Below are positions 37,006 through 50,832 of a stretch of 64,000 nucleotides of DNA, piece by piece. Position numbers and translations under genes: made by a program. The notes below the pieces were generated by a model, which saw only the letters and a program-made list of their open reading frames with translations, was not told where the DNA came from and did no database searches. This DNA comes from Amoebidium appalachense. Taxonomy: Eukaryota > Ichthyosporea. Positions within the stretch are counted from its first letter, which is position 1. Each line of letters begins with the position of its first letter. Location of the stretch: positions 1,364,001-1,428,000 of the forward strand of contig CAVNZM010000016.1 of the NCBI GenBank assembly GCA_963693365.1, written 5' to 3'.

Positions 37006-37162
37006 ACGCACGCATGCATGTGTGTACGCGTGTGTGTGTATGCACATGTGTGGGTAAGGAGAAACGGTGGGGAAGAGGGGGGGCAGGGGGAAGGGAGCTC
37101 ACCGCTTTGATAGCTGGTGGTACCTCTTCTTGAGAAGAGCTCTTTTTAAATAATTTCATCAT
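26744..37162 (-). CDS. SHOC2: SHOC2-like leucine-rich-repeat protein, 13 exons
   Basis: Predicted cytosolic scaffold. In animals SHOC2 joins MRAS and PP1C to dephosphorylate RAF. Minus-strand exons: 37162-37103, 36305-36173, 35250-35133, 34712-34598, 33330-33210, 32557-32449, 31883-31798, 30977-30868, 30017-29955, 29426-29309, 28812-28699, 27992-27822, 26991-26744 (TAG). Every junction is GT..AG, phases agree throughout, and the sum is 1566 nt (521 aa; human 582). The protein is almost entirely 22-24 residue LRRs of the LxxLPxxIxxLxxL type. Diagnostic matches to SHOC2 include [40 protein letters not shown] and the C-terminal [16 protein letters not shown]. The long disordered N-terminus of animal SHOC2 is absent; the start is [10 protein letters not shown]. 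Exon 2 has a second in-frame acceptor 12 nt downstream. Confidence 0.88.
27728..27813 (-). repeat. Poly(C)-poly(A) composite right after the exon 12 donor
   Basis: Read in gene sense, the donor GTAAATACAC is followed directly by about 35 C and then about 50 A with one GG interruption. The tract therefore forms the 5' end of the last SHOC2-like intron. It is one of several C-then-A composites in the window. Confidence 0.8.
31339..31563 (-). repeat. 45-bp minisatellite, 5 copies (SHOC2-like intron 7)
   Basis: Five tandem units begin with AAGAAAAAACACACAC (the fifth with a GAG variant) at 31339, 31384, 31429, 31474 and 31519. Because 45 is a multiple of 3, several frames stay open through the array and give Cys/Val/Phe-rich ORFs. 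These are not genes. Confidence 0.9.
31650..31740. repeat. 17-bp minisatellite, about 5 copies (SHOC2-like intron 7)
   Basis: Alternating versions of CACCTGTGCAAACAGTA and CACCTGTGCAAGCAATA are repeated head to tail. Confidence 0.8.
33552..33669 (-). repeat. Intronic dispersed repeat (SHOC2-like intron 4)
   Basis: In minus sense it reads AAGGATGGGCTTTGC, TTATGACACATACTG and TGCAAATTCTGCAT. It ends GCGCATTTTACCCC before a C-run. It is in the sense orientation of its gene. Confidence 0.6.
35491..35590 (-). repeat. Intronic dispersed repeat (SHOC2-like intron 2)
   Basis: In minus sense it reads GAGAATGGGCTCTGC, TTATTATGCATACTC, GTTTGCATTCTGCATCG and a TTATGACGCATTCAAC end followed by poly(C). 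It is in the sense orientation of its gene. A more diverged relative may lie at about 35724-35900. Confidence 0.6.
36915..37004 (-). repeat. (CA)n microsatellite in first SHOC2-like intron (GT on + strand)
   Basis: On the gene strand this is CA located close to the 5' end of intron 1. It is an exception to the usual GT-after-donor pattern. Confidence 0.85.
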
Positions 37163-38467
37163 CCTGCCGGTGTCAGTGTGCTCACGCCTCGAGCACCTAT
37201 CACCTACAAATAGATCTGAAGTCAGCCTTTGATGACACCAAATAGACGCTTACTCCCCAAAAAAAGACACGAAACGAGAAAGCCTGCCAGATGTGAAATA
37301 CACCACGAACCCAACGAAGGGTGTTTGCAACTATGCTTTAGGACGTTTCCCTAAATTATGTATCCATTTATCCTTGCCATTTTTTGCTTTTGGACGTGTT
37401 TTCTATGCTCACAGAAGCACCTTGTGTGTTCAAAGCGCACAGGTAACCTTGCAACTTCGCGGCAAACAGGAAACGAGATGCCAACCCTTAGGTGAAGTGC
37501 AAATAAAATTGAGTTAAACTACACTCCACTCCTAAATCTTCCGAATTTATGGAGCATGAGCTTGCTAGCATTTTAACAAGTAACCATTACGGTCTCCTTG
37601 TCAGAAGCATGGTGGTTAGCTATAGTGCCCTGTCTGACATGCACCACAGTTACCAAATCCACAAAACTTCGATGCGAGACAGAAGGTGTAGATCAAAGAT
37701 TTCAGGCAAAACGAGAAAGGAATAGCAAGCATGTCAACCCACCTGAATGTTTTTCTTGCTCGTTTGGCTAGGCGGAGCTATTGTAGTAAAGAGCCCTGCC
37801 AAGTTTTTCCTTATGCCTTTCAGTCAGATCTAAACATAAAACATTTTAGTTGCACACGGGCTCAGCTTAGATCTGTGATGCCAGAAGGGGCCTACAATGT
37901 ACCTCCCAAACACCTTATATGCCTAATAAACAGGACAATAAAAGCTATATGATAATACATATGTTCCACTCCTTTTTCTTCTCCTTTCACATAGAAGTAA
38001 TGTTGAAAAACGGTGTTTTTTGAAGTATCAAGCAAACGAAACCACGAAACTGGGGCTCGTTACTGGCTTCGACTTGATACACGCGCAGCAACTCTGTCCT
38101 GCTGAGTTACGACGCGCACCGCCTAGACTATGTTTGCTGTAAACCACTCACTGTTTATGTAAGCATAGGGATTAGTGTATTCTTGTTGTAAAATAACTAA
38201 ACGATCTTAAATGCGCAAAGCAAGGTCATATCACGCATTGCGTAATTTTGCTGCTTAATTGTCACAATCTGCTGATTGGCCAAGCGCGCTCCAAATCCTG
38301 AGCGCGGCAAATTTTTTGTACATACGGTTTCCTTGACGTTCCTTCGCCCACAGCTGCCTGGCGGCGACAGTTTCACCATCATGGCACAGTTTCACCATGT
38401 CTGGCTGGTCACATCGAGTGACAAAGCAACAAATAAGAGAATAGCCACCGTTCGGTTATTTACAGGC

Positions 38468-38518
<51 letters not shown>

Positions 38519-38617
38519 TCGCACACATCGATTCAAATGTCGCTTTTTATTATCTGCTAATAAATAGTATCCTTCGCGCATCCACCCCTAAACCAGGCCA
38601 TCCGTGGCCCTAAGGGC
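37163..38617. other. Upstream region of the SHOC2-like gene; no gene seen
   Basis: Unique, moderately AT-rich sequence without coding support, ending in a (TA)n run at 38470-38515. The SHOC2-like promoter should lie within its first few hundred bases, but no clear motif is recognised. Confidence 0.5.
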
Positions 38618-38640
38618 CGGGGAACACCCCCATCCATGTC

Positions 38641-39825
38641 ATGGCACATGCCTATAATCGTTTCAGAACCTCTTTCAAAGTTCCATCTACACCCATCACA
38701 CATGTGCGACCATTAAAACGTCCAGCAGATACACCTACCACAGATGCACAACCAGAAAAACATCGCCTTAGACTAAGCGCAACACCTATTTACAATACAC
38801 TACCCATTCAGAATAACACCACACCACTCCGTAGAAACACAATAACAACCATGCCGAAACTTTCGGTTGATACAGTACTGGCAGAACTTGCCCTCGTTAA
38901 GAAACAGCTAAATGAGCTGTTACCACTCAAGAACATGATAGAAAAACTCCAAACAGAAAATACCCAACTCAAGCTCACCATTGATTCACTCACAGCCCAG
39001 CTAAACATTAGTGGATCGCAAAACCCCAAAACTCATGAGCAAACATCTCGCGACGGAGACATTTCCACCCCAACACAAAACAACACAGGACCGGAAGCAC
39101 AGCTCCCGGCAGAGATCCTAGAATATGCGAACTCTCGTAAAACACCCGAGCTCCGCCAAATTGCCAAGGAAACATATGCCAGCATTCTTGCAGGCAACGA
39201 GTACCGCCGCAACTCCCCTCCCAAACCGCCGGCTAAGGGGAACACCCAAGCAAACGGTAACATCAACATCCCACCCAAATACGAGAGGGTGTATTTCAAA
39301 GTCAAGCACGGCAGACGCCCACACAGGGCCATGTGGTCCATCTTCAAGGCTCTCGGCTTCCGGTGCTCTCGCATCCTTTGTCTGTCCTTCATTGGATACG
39401 ATGTGCTGGAAGTAGCAGTACGGGGCGACTATAACCGTGCGTTCATCCGTGACGCGACAAAGGGGTGTGGAAGCTTCTTCACCCACCTCCCAAGCTACGA
39501 CCCATGCGCGCCGGAAAACATTCAGAAAGCAGACAAAGAACGTAAAGTGTCTGCTAAGAATGCGTGCGCCACACGTTGTCGTGTACGCATCAGCAAGGCA
39601 AAAGAGTTCCTCGCAAAGTTGGAAAACGATGCTACGAGCGTGATAGACACGGACACGAAGGAACCAATGTTTTCTGGTGAGAAACTGCTCGAGCGCAAAC
39701 GCCGATGCGAGATGGAAATCGAGCTCTTCTGCGAACTGTTCGCGCTGGCGGAAGGTCGTGCATACGACCCCGTAAGCGACAAGTGGGAACCAACCCCACA
39801 GGTGTCGGACCAAACCGATGCCTAA
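38641..39825 (+). CDS. LINE ORF1 protein (394 aa)
   Basis: Likely RNA-binding chaperone of the retrotransposition particle. The first 70 residues are Thr/Pro-rich. Residues 74-122 form a leucine heptad coiled coil, which usually trimerises such proteins. A polar linker follows. A conserved-looking domain (about 220-290) includes the segment RAMWSIFKALGFRCSRILCL and then FIGYDVLEV. It resembles ORF1 products of LINEs in early-diverging fungi and other protists, as I recall them. No CCHC knuckle is present. Its stop overlaps the ORF2 start by 8 nt (ATGCCTAA), suggesting termination-reinitiation. The start is the first Met of the frame. Confidence 0.75.
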   Translation: MAHAYNRFRTSFKVPSTPITHVRPLKRPADTPTTDAQPEKHRLRLSATPIYNTLPIQNNTTPLRRNTITTMPKLSVDTVLAELALVKKQLNELLPLKNMIEKLQTENTQLKLTIDSLTAQLNISGSQNPKTHEQTSRDGDISTPTQNNTGPEAQLPAEILEYANSRKTPELRQIAKETYASILAGNEYRRNSPPKPPAKGNTQANGNINIPPKYERVYFKVKHGRRPHRAMWSIFKALGFRCSRILCLSFIGYDVLEVAVRGDYNRAFIRDATKGCGSFFTHLPSYDPCAPENIQKADKERKVSAKNACATRCRVRISKAKEFLAKLENDATSVIDTDTKEPMFSGEKLLERKRRCEMEIELFCELFALAEGRAYDPVSDKWEPTPQVSDQTDA

Positions 39826-42800
39826 TTTATCCTTCTTCTTCTGGAATGCTCGGACACTGGGCCCCCAAAAGGGCCTCCCCCCCGGGACACTCGACGATAA
39901 AATCAGCTACATACAACAACAGACAAACAACCACACGTTTACAGTGATTTGCGAAACACAGTTTAAAAACCACCACAAATTCAACTCTACATTGGTCGAC
40001 ACATCCACACACCCCGGTTACGCGAAAAACCGAGGCATTATTGTACTTGCCGCACCACACGTGAGAGTGAAGTGCAAACCGGTAGCAAAAACGGAATTCT
40101 CGGTTTCTATAGAGTTTCTTTCTAATGTTTTTACTTTTGTATATTACCCACCATCTATGTCGGTTGTCGAATTGACTCACGAGTTGTCACAGTTACCAAT
40201 GTCCACTGTTATTTTAGGTGATTTTAACACGCGACTCCACCACACAGACACACTGCAAGTGAGTGTCGGGTACCCATCTAAGCCCCCGGAGCGTGCTATC
40301 CCTTTAGCAAGGTATGTCCAAAGTCACACTTTGCGGTTCCCTCAAATATCCCATGCCCACAACACCGACTGGGGAGTGGCCTTTTGGCCATCAACCATGT
40401 CAAAACTCTCTCTCCCTCCTAACCTCTCTAGGTCATCTGACCACTCTCCTATCCTTTTCCTACCTAAGATCTCCCTTGATCTGCTCCCCCCTCCCCCTCC
40501 CACCTTTCGCCTCCGTCTATCCCAGCTTAAGTCACAGTGGGGTAGAGTTGATGTATGTGTATGCTATGCTACGAAACACCCTATATATATGCGCCTATTA
40601 GAATCTGCACAAGCCAGGCCAGATTCACATCTCGTACTAGATACATGCACTAACTTTATTGTTGATGATTTGATAGATCTCGGTGATTATGCTGGCGGTG
40701 GTAGGAAGGAATATCCCGATGCTCTCTTGTTACCAAACACCACTCCCGCTAGACTAGGTGAACCCCTGTCTCAAAAGGAAAGCTTGCGCCGGCTTGCTAG
40801 TATGAATCGATTTGGCCCCCCTGCTCGTATTATTGGTGATACCACTGGAGACCCCCTCATAGACTCTGATAAGTATTTCTCGGAACTGTTTAAAGATAGG
40901 ACCCCCGCTCAGAAACCTATTGTGTGGCCTGTAGACCCATCTATCCCCATAGAATCGATCCTCCCCTTTTTCAGTCCCGATGCCATATGGTCTGTGATAT
41001 CTAGTTATAGCTCTAGTAAGTCTTGTGGACCTGATGGACTCCCTGCTGGGTTTCTTAAAATCCTTGTTCCCTCCTACCCACAAAAGGAAAGTGATCGTGC
41101 TATTAAACCTGATCTTACTATCATGTTAAGCTCTCTCTTTTCTTGGTGTGTTAAATGTGGACATGTCCCGTCATCTTGGTTAGATACCTTAGTGATCCCC
41201 ATAGTTAAGAAGGACTCTGAGGGCCCCATATCATCCTTTCGCCCCATTACACTAACCCAGGTTGTTCGTAGATTCTTTGAAGCTTGCTTACTTAGGTTAT
41301 TTGCACATCACCCTAGGTTTCAATCTATTCTTCACATACACCCATGCCAATCCGCTTTTCGTAAAAACAATTCATGTTATGTTCAAATAATGGCACTGCA
41401 CGATTCTATGCAAGTTGGTGCACAATATGTTGGCTTTATTGATTGGAAAACTGCTTACGATTCTGTCTCCCCTGGTCTCCTATGGGAAAAGCTTGCTGCA
41501 CGGGGTGTACCACACTGCATTGGTGTTCTGTTAGAAGCACTCTTGTCTCAAACCTATGGTAGAGCTGTGGTTAATGGGCATCTTTCATATGGTTTTGCTC
41601 GTACTAGAGGTCTCTTGCAGGGTTCATTGCTTAGCCCCTTTTTGTTTAACCTATTTATAGATGATTTGGCTGTCAAGATTTACGCCGAAAACGATGACCC
41701 TATTAATAACTTTCCGCCTGCACTTCTCTATGCTGATGATCTGTCCCTCCTTGCCCGTACCCCTAGACGCCTGCAAAGATTGTTCGATGTAGTGTCAGAG
41801 TGGTGCAAGGCAAACCTTATGATCCTTAACATAGACAAATGTGGTGTTCTTGTACCTGATATAGCTAACAATTTACACACATTTACATTATCATCTAAAC
41901 CTGTACCTATAGTTCCAGAATACAAATATCTTGGTGTTCCGGTTGATTCTGTTGGTGTTATGTTTCCCCATATGGTCGAAAAGAGGGTAGAGTTGGCTCG
42001 TAAGCGGTTAGCTTTCTTCTCGGCTAATATTTTTAAAGACACACCCCTCCATCCTTCTATTAGACTTACATTTATTCGCACTTTTGTCTTCCCGGCATGT
42101 GAATATGGTTTACCCCTTCTCGCCGCTTGGATCAAGAAAGAGAGAACTAGAGCGCTTAAACCCTTGGCAAATTTCCTTGAAGCAGAAGTTGCCTCCTTTC
42201 TATCTAACAACTGTTGTAAACCTGGGCCTGTAACGCTCTCGATATATGGTCTGGTCCCAATAGCTGCTAGAGTATCCTATCTCGCGCTGAAATTCAATAA
42301 GCACATAAGCCGCTTAAAGAAGTATTTGCCCTCCCACCCTCTCTTCTCTATCCGACCTGTCCCCTCCTCACCTCTCCCCTCTTTCCTCCCCTCTCTCTCC
42401 CCTTCTCCCCTGGGCACAAATACAAATAAACCCCGCAATAGTGTGTGTGTGACTTTGGACTGCCACTTACTTATTAAACATGTACACAATCACAAGATAA
42501 TCACGCAATATAACAAATGGAAAAAGATACCACACGACACTAGACCCGATGAAAGCATACACCTTGAAAAACTAAGCCTTATGTCTCGTTTTATATATAC
42601 TGACCGCCTCAACCATATTGCCAAATATGGCACTCGCAAGTGTATAACACCTAAATACATATTACCTTCCTGTAGAACTGGTCTTTCTCTAGCTGATGGT
42701 ATTATTGATCAATTACCACGCTTTTACTGTACACGTGCTATACAGTGGAGATCTAATAAGTATAAGGTGGCATCATTTGCATGCCCAAACAACACACACA

Positions 42801-43012
42801 CACACCAGTTTAACCGGTCATGTATCGCCAAATGTAGTTTGATAGACCACATAATACCGCAACACACACACGTCACATTCACAACAGACACCCAGAAAGA
42901 TAGCCTACCTGTAAATTACAACATCCTTGATTTTATACTAAACACGCGTAACTACGACCTGTTTATTAGATGTATTGATTGGCTTGAGAAACACATCACT
43001 ACAAAATTATAG
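39818..43012 (+). CDS. LINE ORF2 endonuclease-reverse transcriptase (1064 aa), intact
   Basis: Performs target-primed reverse transcription. N-terminal apurinic-type endonuclease: N10 in FWNAR, E46 in CETQ, D135/N137 in GDFN, D184 in HNTDW and the closing SSDHS motif (206-210). The RT domain follows, with IPIVKK (461), FRPITL (474), D542 in FIDWKTAYD, QGSLLSPFLFNLFIDDL (601-617) and the catalytic YADD at 638-641. The C-terminus contains a Cys/His-rich segment (CP...FNRSCIAKC) as in other LINEs. No RNase H is evident. All catalytic residues that can be read are present. Confidence 0.93.
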   Translation: MPNLSFFFWNARTLGPQKGLPPGTLDDKISYIQQQTNNHTFTVICETQFKNHHKFNSTLVDTSTHPGYAKNRGIIVLAAPHVRVKCKPVAKTEFSVSIEFLSNVFTFVYYPPSMSVVELTHELSQLPMSTVILGDFNTRLHHTDTLQVSVGYPSKPPERAIPLARYVQSHTLRFPQISHAHNTDWGVAFWPSTMSKLSLPPNLSRSSDHSPILFLPKISLDLLPPPPPTFRLRLSQLKSQWGRVDVCVCYATKHPIYMRLLESAQARPDSHLVLDTCTNFIVDDLIDLGDYAGGGRKEYPDALLLPNTTPARLGEPLSQKESLRRLASMNRFGPPARIIGDTTGDPLIDSDKYFSELFKDRTPAQKPIVWPVDPSIPIESILPFFSPDAIWSVISSYSSSKSCGPDGLPAGFLKILVPSYPQKESDRAIKPDLTIMLSSLFSWCVKCGHVPSSWLDTLVIPIVKKDSEGPISSFRPITLTQVVRRFFEACLLRLFAHHPRFQSILHIHPCQSAFRKNNSCYVQIMALHDSMQVGAQYVGFIDWKTAYDSVSPGLLWEKLAARGVPHCIGVLLEALLSQTYGRAVVNGHLSYGFARTRGLLQGSLLSPFLFNLFIDDLAVKIYAENDDPINNFPPALLYADDLSLLARTPRRLQRLFDVVSEWCKANLMILNIDKCGVLVPDIANNLHTFTLSSKPVPIVPEYKYLGVPVDSVGVMFPHMVEKRVELARKRLAFFSANIFKDTPLHPSIRLTFIRTFVFPACEYGLPLLAAWIKKERTRALKPLANFLEAEVASFLSNNCCKPGPVTLSIYGLVPIAARVSYLALKFNKHISRLKKYLPSHPLFSIRPVPSSPLPSFLPSLSPSPLGTNTNKPRNSVCVTLDCHLLIKHVHNHKIITQYNKWKKIPHDTRPDESIHLEKLSLMSRFIYTDRLNHIAKYGTRKCITPKYILPSCRTGLSLADGIIDQLPRFYCTRAIQWRSNKYKVASFACPNNTHTHQFNRSCIAKCSLIDHIIPQHTHVTFTTDTQKDSLPVNYNILDFILNTRNYDLFIRCIDWLEKHITTKL

Positions 43013-43033
43013 CGCACGCGCACACACACACAC

Positions 43034-43090
<57 letters not shown>

Positions 43091-43122
43091 CCAGCTGATA
43101 CCGAGTGTCCCGAGGGGAGCCC

Positions 43123-43165
<43 letters not shown>

Positions 43166-43172
43166 GGGGAAC

Positions 43173-45096
43173 CCCAACTAATTGATTTCTCCTTGTAGTC
43201 TTTATGGTGTCTCGTAGAGAAAGTAAACCCTGATATATAGTCACCACCCGACATCTATGTACGTGATCATGATATACCGCTGAGGGGATATTCCGAGCAA
43301 ACCCCCCCCCCCCCATACCTGAGACTGGTTCTCTTTGCCTCGAGTAAACAGCGTAAACCCCCCATATATATATATATAATTTAAGGTTCTGGTTTAACTG
43401 AAACAATACATATACGCACACGCGTACGAGTTATTTGTTGAAACTCCGCAAGGTCCGAGGACTGAGGCAACGTGATAACCTAGCGAGAGCGAAGTGCTGT
43501 GCACCCGCGAATCACCTTTCGGCACACCAGTGTTATGAATAAAACGCTCATTTACAATTTTTTGGCTAACGTCTTTTCGACCAAAACAATGAGCCCAAAC
43601 AACCAACACACAATTAATCAACAGCTTTGCACGCACACTTGGACTCATTTTCGGGCACTTGCACAGGGCATCTTTATACGTAAAGCCTTCACGCAGCACA
43701 CCAGCACGCAAAACAAATTTGGGCAGAGGGGCACACAAACGAAAAAATACACAAAAACAACTATCCTGTAAAAAAGAAAAAACACTCTTATGTCCGGACA
43801 AATTTCACGCTTCCAGCACACGCAAACACCTGGTTCATAACTGCAACTTCTGTACGAAAGAATCACGGAAAACTGATTTCATCACGGCAATCAACTTAAT
43901 GTAATCCACAAACACATGCACACACACCGTTGCATACACACACGCGCACATACACACAACAGGCACACAGGCGCCAACACAAGCGCAGACACGTACACCA
44001 ACCCACACGTATACACACAAACACACATACACAAGCACCCATACCGACACACTCTCTCACGCACGTTTGCGGACACACGCGCGCACACACTCAAGCATAC
44101 ATGTCACACGTGCGCGCGCTCGCTTGCAAGCACATCAGATGTGTACGTATTTGCCCGAAGCCAAGTTCTCTTACAAACACATAGGCAGACACACTCATGA
44201 CCCATTGCATGCCAATCAACATCCTACAAAGAAAACATGTGCGGTTGGCACTCACAAGCTTCATGTTTGAACAGCTGTAGCATGTTTATTTGGGACTTAC
44301 CAGCTCCGCTGCTGCTTTTTGTGCTTCCGTTCATCGATGTGATCAAGGACTTCTATATAACACATCCCCATAGGAGGACATGCATGGGTGTGGTGCATGT
44401 CCCGTGGATGTCCTTGGTATAACGTGCGCATGGCGCCCGTGGCCAACCCACGCATACAATCTTGTTTTTTGTTATTTGTGCCTGGACAATAAATACATTT
44501 CTACGTAATGTATCTCCGACTAGCAACCTACACGTACACCCGTACACCATCAACTTTCTTAAGACCCGAAGTCAAAACCCCCCCAGGCACTGCATGCACG
44601 GGCCCGGGCATATATTATTTCCTGAACCTCAAAGTAGCTGTGGACTCCTGAAATAGAGATTTTTATGAGCCCACTTTGCAGGTCTACCCGAGGTTGTATC
44701 GGCATTGTAACCTCTAGGCCAAGAACCGCCAGAACCTCGAAAGCTGGGCTCGGCGAGCTCAGTGGGCCCAGGCCAGCCAGGTCCGGCGCCTTGCATATGC
44801 ACTGCCGTCGAAACTCAGCACTGGCAAATATTTTCCCGCCAAAATTTCTCGCCCAACGACACCATTGGCTGGAGGCTTTCAATGAAATTTCGAATCCCGA
44901 GCGCCCTCGCACCTTTTCACTCTTCCATGTTCCCTCCCGGCACCTGGTCACACTTGCGAGTTTAAGTAAATGTACACTTCTTGTTTCCCAAGTCTAAAGA
45001 CTTAAACACTACGTATATAATATACACGTTTTCTCAAGCCTATCAAGATTCGACACCCACCAGGTAATTATTTAATGAAACAGTTTTTTCTTCCAG
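43173..45096. other. Intergenic, no gene seen
   Basis: Mostly unique sequence, with a short C-run (43303-43314), (TA)n near 43365 and CA-type sequence at 43915-44130. The first exon of the CCCH/KOW-like gene might lie in its last part, but none could be defined. Confidence 0.45.
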
Positions 45097-47902
<2,806 letters not shown>

Positions 47903-48107
47903 GTAAGTCTCCACCCCCCCCCCCCCCCCCCTTCCTCCCCCCCCTCTCTTTCTATCTCTCCCTCCCATCCCCATATAGTGTCTAGGGGCATGTTGCTCGT
48001 TGGGAGAAGGTACGTGTGTGGCCGTGTGCTTGGGTGCTCGTGTGTGTGCATTGGTGTACACATGCACGGTTTGTGCATGTGTGCGAGCCTGTACACACGC
48101 ACGGTTG

Positions 48108-48167
<60 letters not shown>

Positions 48168-48215
48168 ATGTTAAACACTTCTGTATGCATGTATGTGTCT
48201 GTGCGGGTGCGTGGT

Positions 48216-48310
48216 TCATACAATACACACACAGTTTCAACACATGCATACAATACACACACAGTTTCAACACATGCATACACTACACACACAGTTTCAA
48301 CACATGCATA
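48216..48310 (+). repeat. 30-bp tandem repeat, 3 copies
   Basis: The unit contains CATACAATACACACACAG and TTTCAACACATG. It is repeated three times with one substitution in the third. Confidence 0.85.
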
Positions 48311-48411
48311 CACGCGCCATGCACACACGCACACGCACTCACTGGACTAATGATGCGTGTTAGTGTGTCTTTGTTTTATTTTTGTTTCAATCATTTTTTT
48401 TACAGTAGTGT

Positions 48412-48515
48412 GCGCACATGTCATCATATGAGGAGAAATGGCGCTGAGGGGCTGGCACAGCGAAAAAAGTTCGGAATAGTCTGTAATTGCCACGTCGATT
48501 ACATCCAGGGTAAAT
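48412..48515 (+). other. Possible exon with Cys/His residues
   Basis: It is preceded by TTTTTTTACAG and followed by CAGGGTAAATAC, both plausible splice sites. One frame reads a short Cys/His-containing peptide (includes VRTCHH and VCNCHVDYIQG). It sits where copy 2 of the CCCH/KOW gene would need its first exon, but similarity to that exon is not clear. Confidence 0.25.
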
Positions 48516-48810
48516 ACAATCGGGCGTAGCTATTGGCTTACTCAATCAGCTCTAACTAAAAGTGACGATTACACAAAGTTTACATTCGCTTTACTAATAT
48601 TATTAGGCAGCTGAAGAAGATTTGTTTATAGCAAGTGCATTTCAACCGGTTACACTTGATTACTGGACGCTTGCGTGCACATGCTCACCACATTGATTAC
48701 CCCCCCCCCCCCCCCCCCCCCCCCCCCCACAACAACAACAACAACCAAAAAAAAAAAAAAAAAAGCACCCGAAAGAAACAACTAGCCCTTGTTCCCCCAA
48801 CCAAACTCCC

Positions 48811-48861
<51 letters not shown>

Positions 48862-49044
48862 CCCCTCAGCCTGCCACTGCCCCTCCCCTCTCCCCCTCTG
48901 GTGGTTCCATCTTCACTTCCTCGTTGCTTAACCCTCCCCTCCCCTCCCCCCCCCGCCCCCTCTCCTTCCCTACACACACAAACACACACACACACAAGCA
49001 CGCACACACGCACACACACACACACATGCACACGCACGCACGCG

Positions 49045-49083
<39 letters not shown>

Positions 49084-49106
49084 ACACACGCGCGCGCGCG
49101 CGCACA

Positions 49107-49196
<90 letters not shown>

Positions 49197-49279
49197 AAAT
49201 ACCCTCTCTCACATTATTTCTAGAATAAACTTCGTACGTTACTTGTTTCCCTTTTCCCGCCCTTGCTTTATTGGGAGGG

Positions 49280-49537
49280 CTAGCCCATGCTCTTATTTCA
49301 TACGCGTTACCATCCCACGTTGGTTGCTCTGGATGGCGCAGGTGAAATCTGCGTCGACACTTGCAGCCTTGCACGTAATCCCCTCCCCCCCCTTTTACCC
49401 CCCCCCCCCCCCCCCCCCCCCCCTCCCTTCCATGGTAAACCACCCAACAACCCACCCACCACCATCACCACCACACATTAATTAACGGGACACACACACA
49501 CACGCATGCACACACACACCCACGCATGCGCGCACGT

Positions 49538-49574
<37 letters not shown>

Positions 49575-49626
49575 ACACCCACACACCAACACACACACAC
49601 ATACATAAACACACACAAACACACAC

Positions 49627-49677
<51 letters not shown>

Positions 49678-49914
49678 CGCCCCCGCGCGCACGAATACAT
49701 GAGCACATGAATACGACACGCGACCGCTTTCTCCCCCCGTTAATGACTAGCCCCCCGTTTAAAAGAGAATAGGTTTATTTATTTTGCATGAAACGGGTTG
49801 CTGATGCTTCATGCTTTCATTTTTTGCTTTTCCGTACCATGGCATGCCTGTGTTCTGCACCTGTTCCTCGTCGTGTGTTATTTGGTACGCTGTTCACTTT
49901 TCGAAACCTCCCCC

Positions 49915-49945
<31 letters not shown>

Positions 49946-50485
49946 ACCCCACCCACCCACCCACCCACCCACCCACCCACCCCCACCCTCCCTTCACCCC
50001 AAACGGTTGGTGCGAATGCAATTCTGCTTCAACCATGCCGACCCCTCGTTTCTTTGCGCATACGCATAGAATTTCACTGTTACACACACCCGTAGACCCC
50101 CTTCCCCATCATCGCCCCCCCCCCACACACACACACGCGTCTGCTTATTATTCATACCCTTTATGTGTGATTTGCACTCTACATCTGGTTTTTCTTTATG
50201 AATGTGTACTTCATACACTTATAACATTTTTTAAACCCCCCCAAAATTTAGTTCATGCGCTTGCCAAACCAAATTATAGGCGAGTATAGTCTCCCGCCAA
50301 CAACAAAAACCGCCAACACCACCATCTTTTCTGAGCGCTCTGCGACCTCGACTCAGCGGGATGATATGCTAGCGAATAGCGAGCGTCTGCTTGCCGGCAT
50401 GAATTCACTCTTTACGAGGGGCACTCCCTACCAGCAACGGGACATGGTTGCAAAGCAAGAGGCTCTGGTGACGGAATTGGGTTTG
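49280..50485 (+). CDS. CCCH/KOW-like gene, copy 2 (two exons recognised, partial)
   Basis: Exons inferred: about 49280-49374 and 50280-50485, matching exons 2 and 3 of copy 1 and joined in the same phase (C|GC giving Arg). The first encodes only the second half of the KOW-like motif ([18 protein letters not shown]). The second is open throughout and ends at donor TTG|GTAGGT; it includes [20 protein letters not shown]. Copy 1 has FIRGTPAQKRDIVRELEALA at the same place. Similarity between copies is confined mostly to exons, so the duplication is old. A complete gene model was not obtained. Confidence 0.45.
49780..49905 (+). repeat. Intronic dispersed repeat (copy 2 of CCCH/KOW gene)
   Basis: Shares GGTTGCTGATGCTTCATG-like and TGTGTTCTGCACC-like segments with 47270-47400 and ends in a long C-run. 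A second, better-conserved family copy follows at 50142-50238 (TCTGCTTATTATTCATAC, TGTGTGATTTGCACTCT, GAATGTGTACTTC). Confidence 0.5.
50142..50238 (+). repeat. Intronic dispersed repeat (copy 2 of CCCH/KOW gene)
   Basis: Carries the central family landmarks TATGTGTGATTTGCACTCT and AATGTGTACTTCAT and ends ACATTTTTTAAACCC. It is in the sense orientation of the gene. Confidence 0.6.
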
Positions 50486-50716
50486 GTAGGTCTCCATCCC
50501 CCCCCCCCCCCCCTTCCCCCCCCCCCTTCTCCCCCCCTTCTCCCCCTCCTTCCCACCCACCCACACCCACCCACCCTCCCTCCCCTCTCCCCATTCTTCC
50601 CTATGCATACACACACATCCACAGAAAACACAGACATGCACACACGCCCGCACGCCCCCCCCCCCCCCCAAAAAAAAAAAAAAAAAAAAAAAAAAATAGA
50701 CACTCCAACACCAACA

Positions 50717-50832
<116 letters not shown>

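Larger units (their letters stand above)
38618..43172 (+). mobile_element. LINE (non-LTR retrotransposon) with two ORFs and poly(A) tail
   Basis: The element has ORF1 (38641-39825), ORF2 (39818-43012), an (AC)n stretch after the stop, and a 38-nt A-run (43127-43164). The 8-mer CGGGGAAC occurs at 38618-38625 just before the element and at 43165-43172 just after the A-run, which fits a short target duplication. If correct, the 5' UTR is only 15 nt, so the copy may be slightly 5'-truncated. Both ORFs are uninterrupted, so the copy may be recent. Confidence 0.85.

Noticed and set aside
44665-44997. 110-aa ORF as first exon of the CCCH/KOW gene
   Set aside because: No convincing donor joins it in frame to the exon at 45097.
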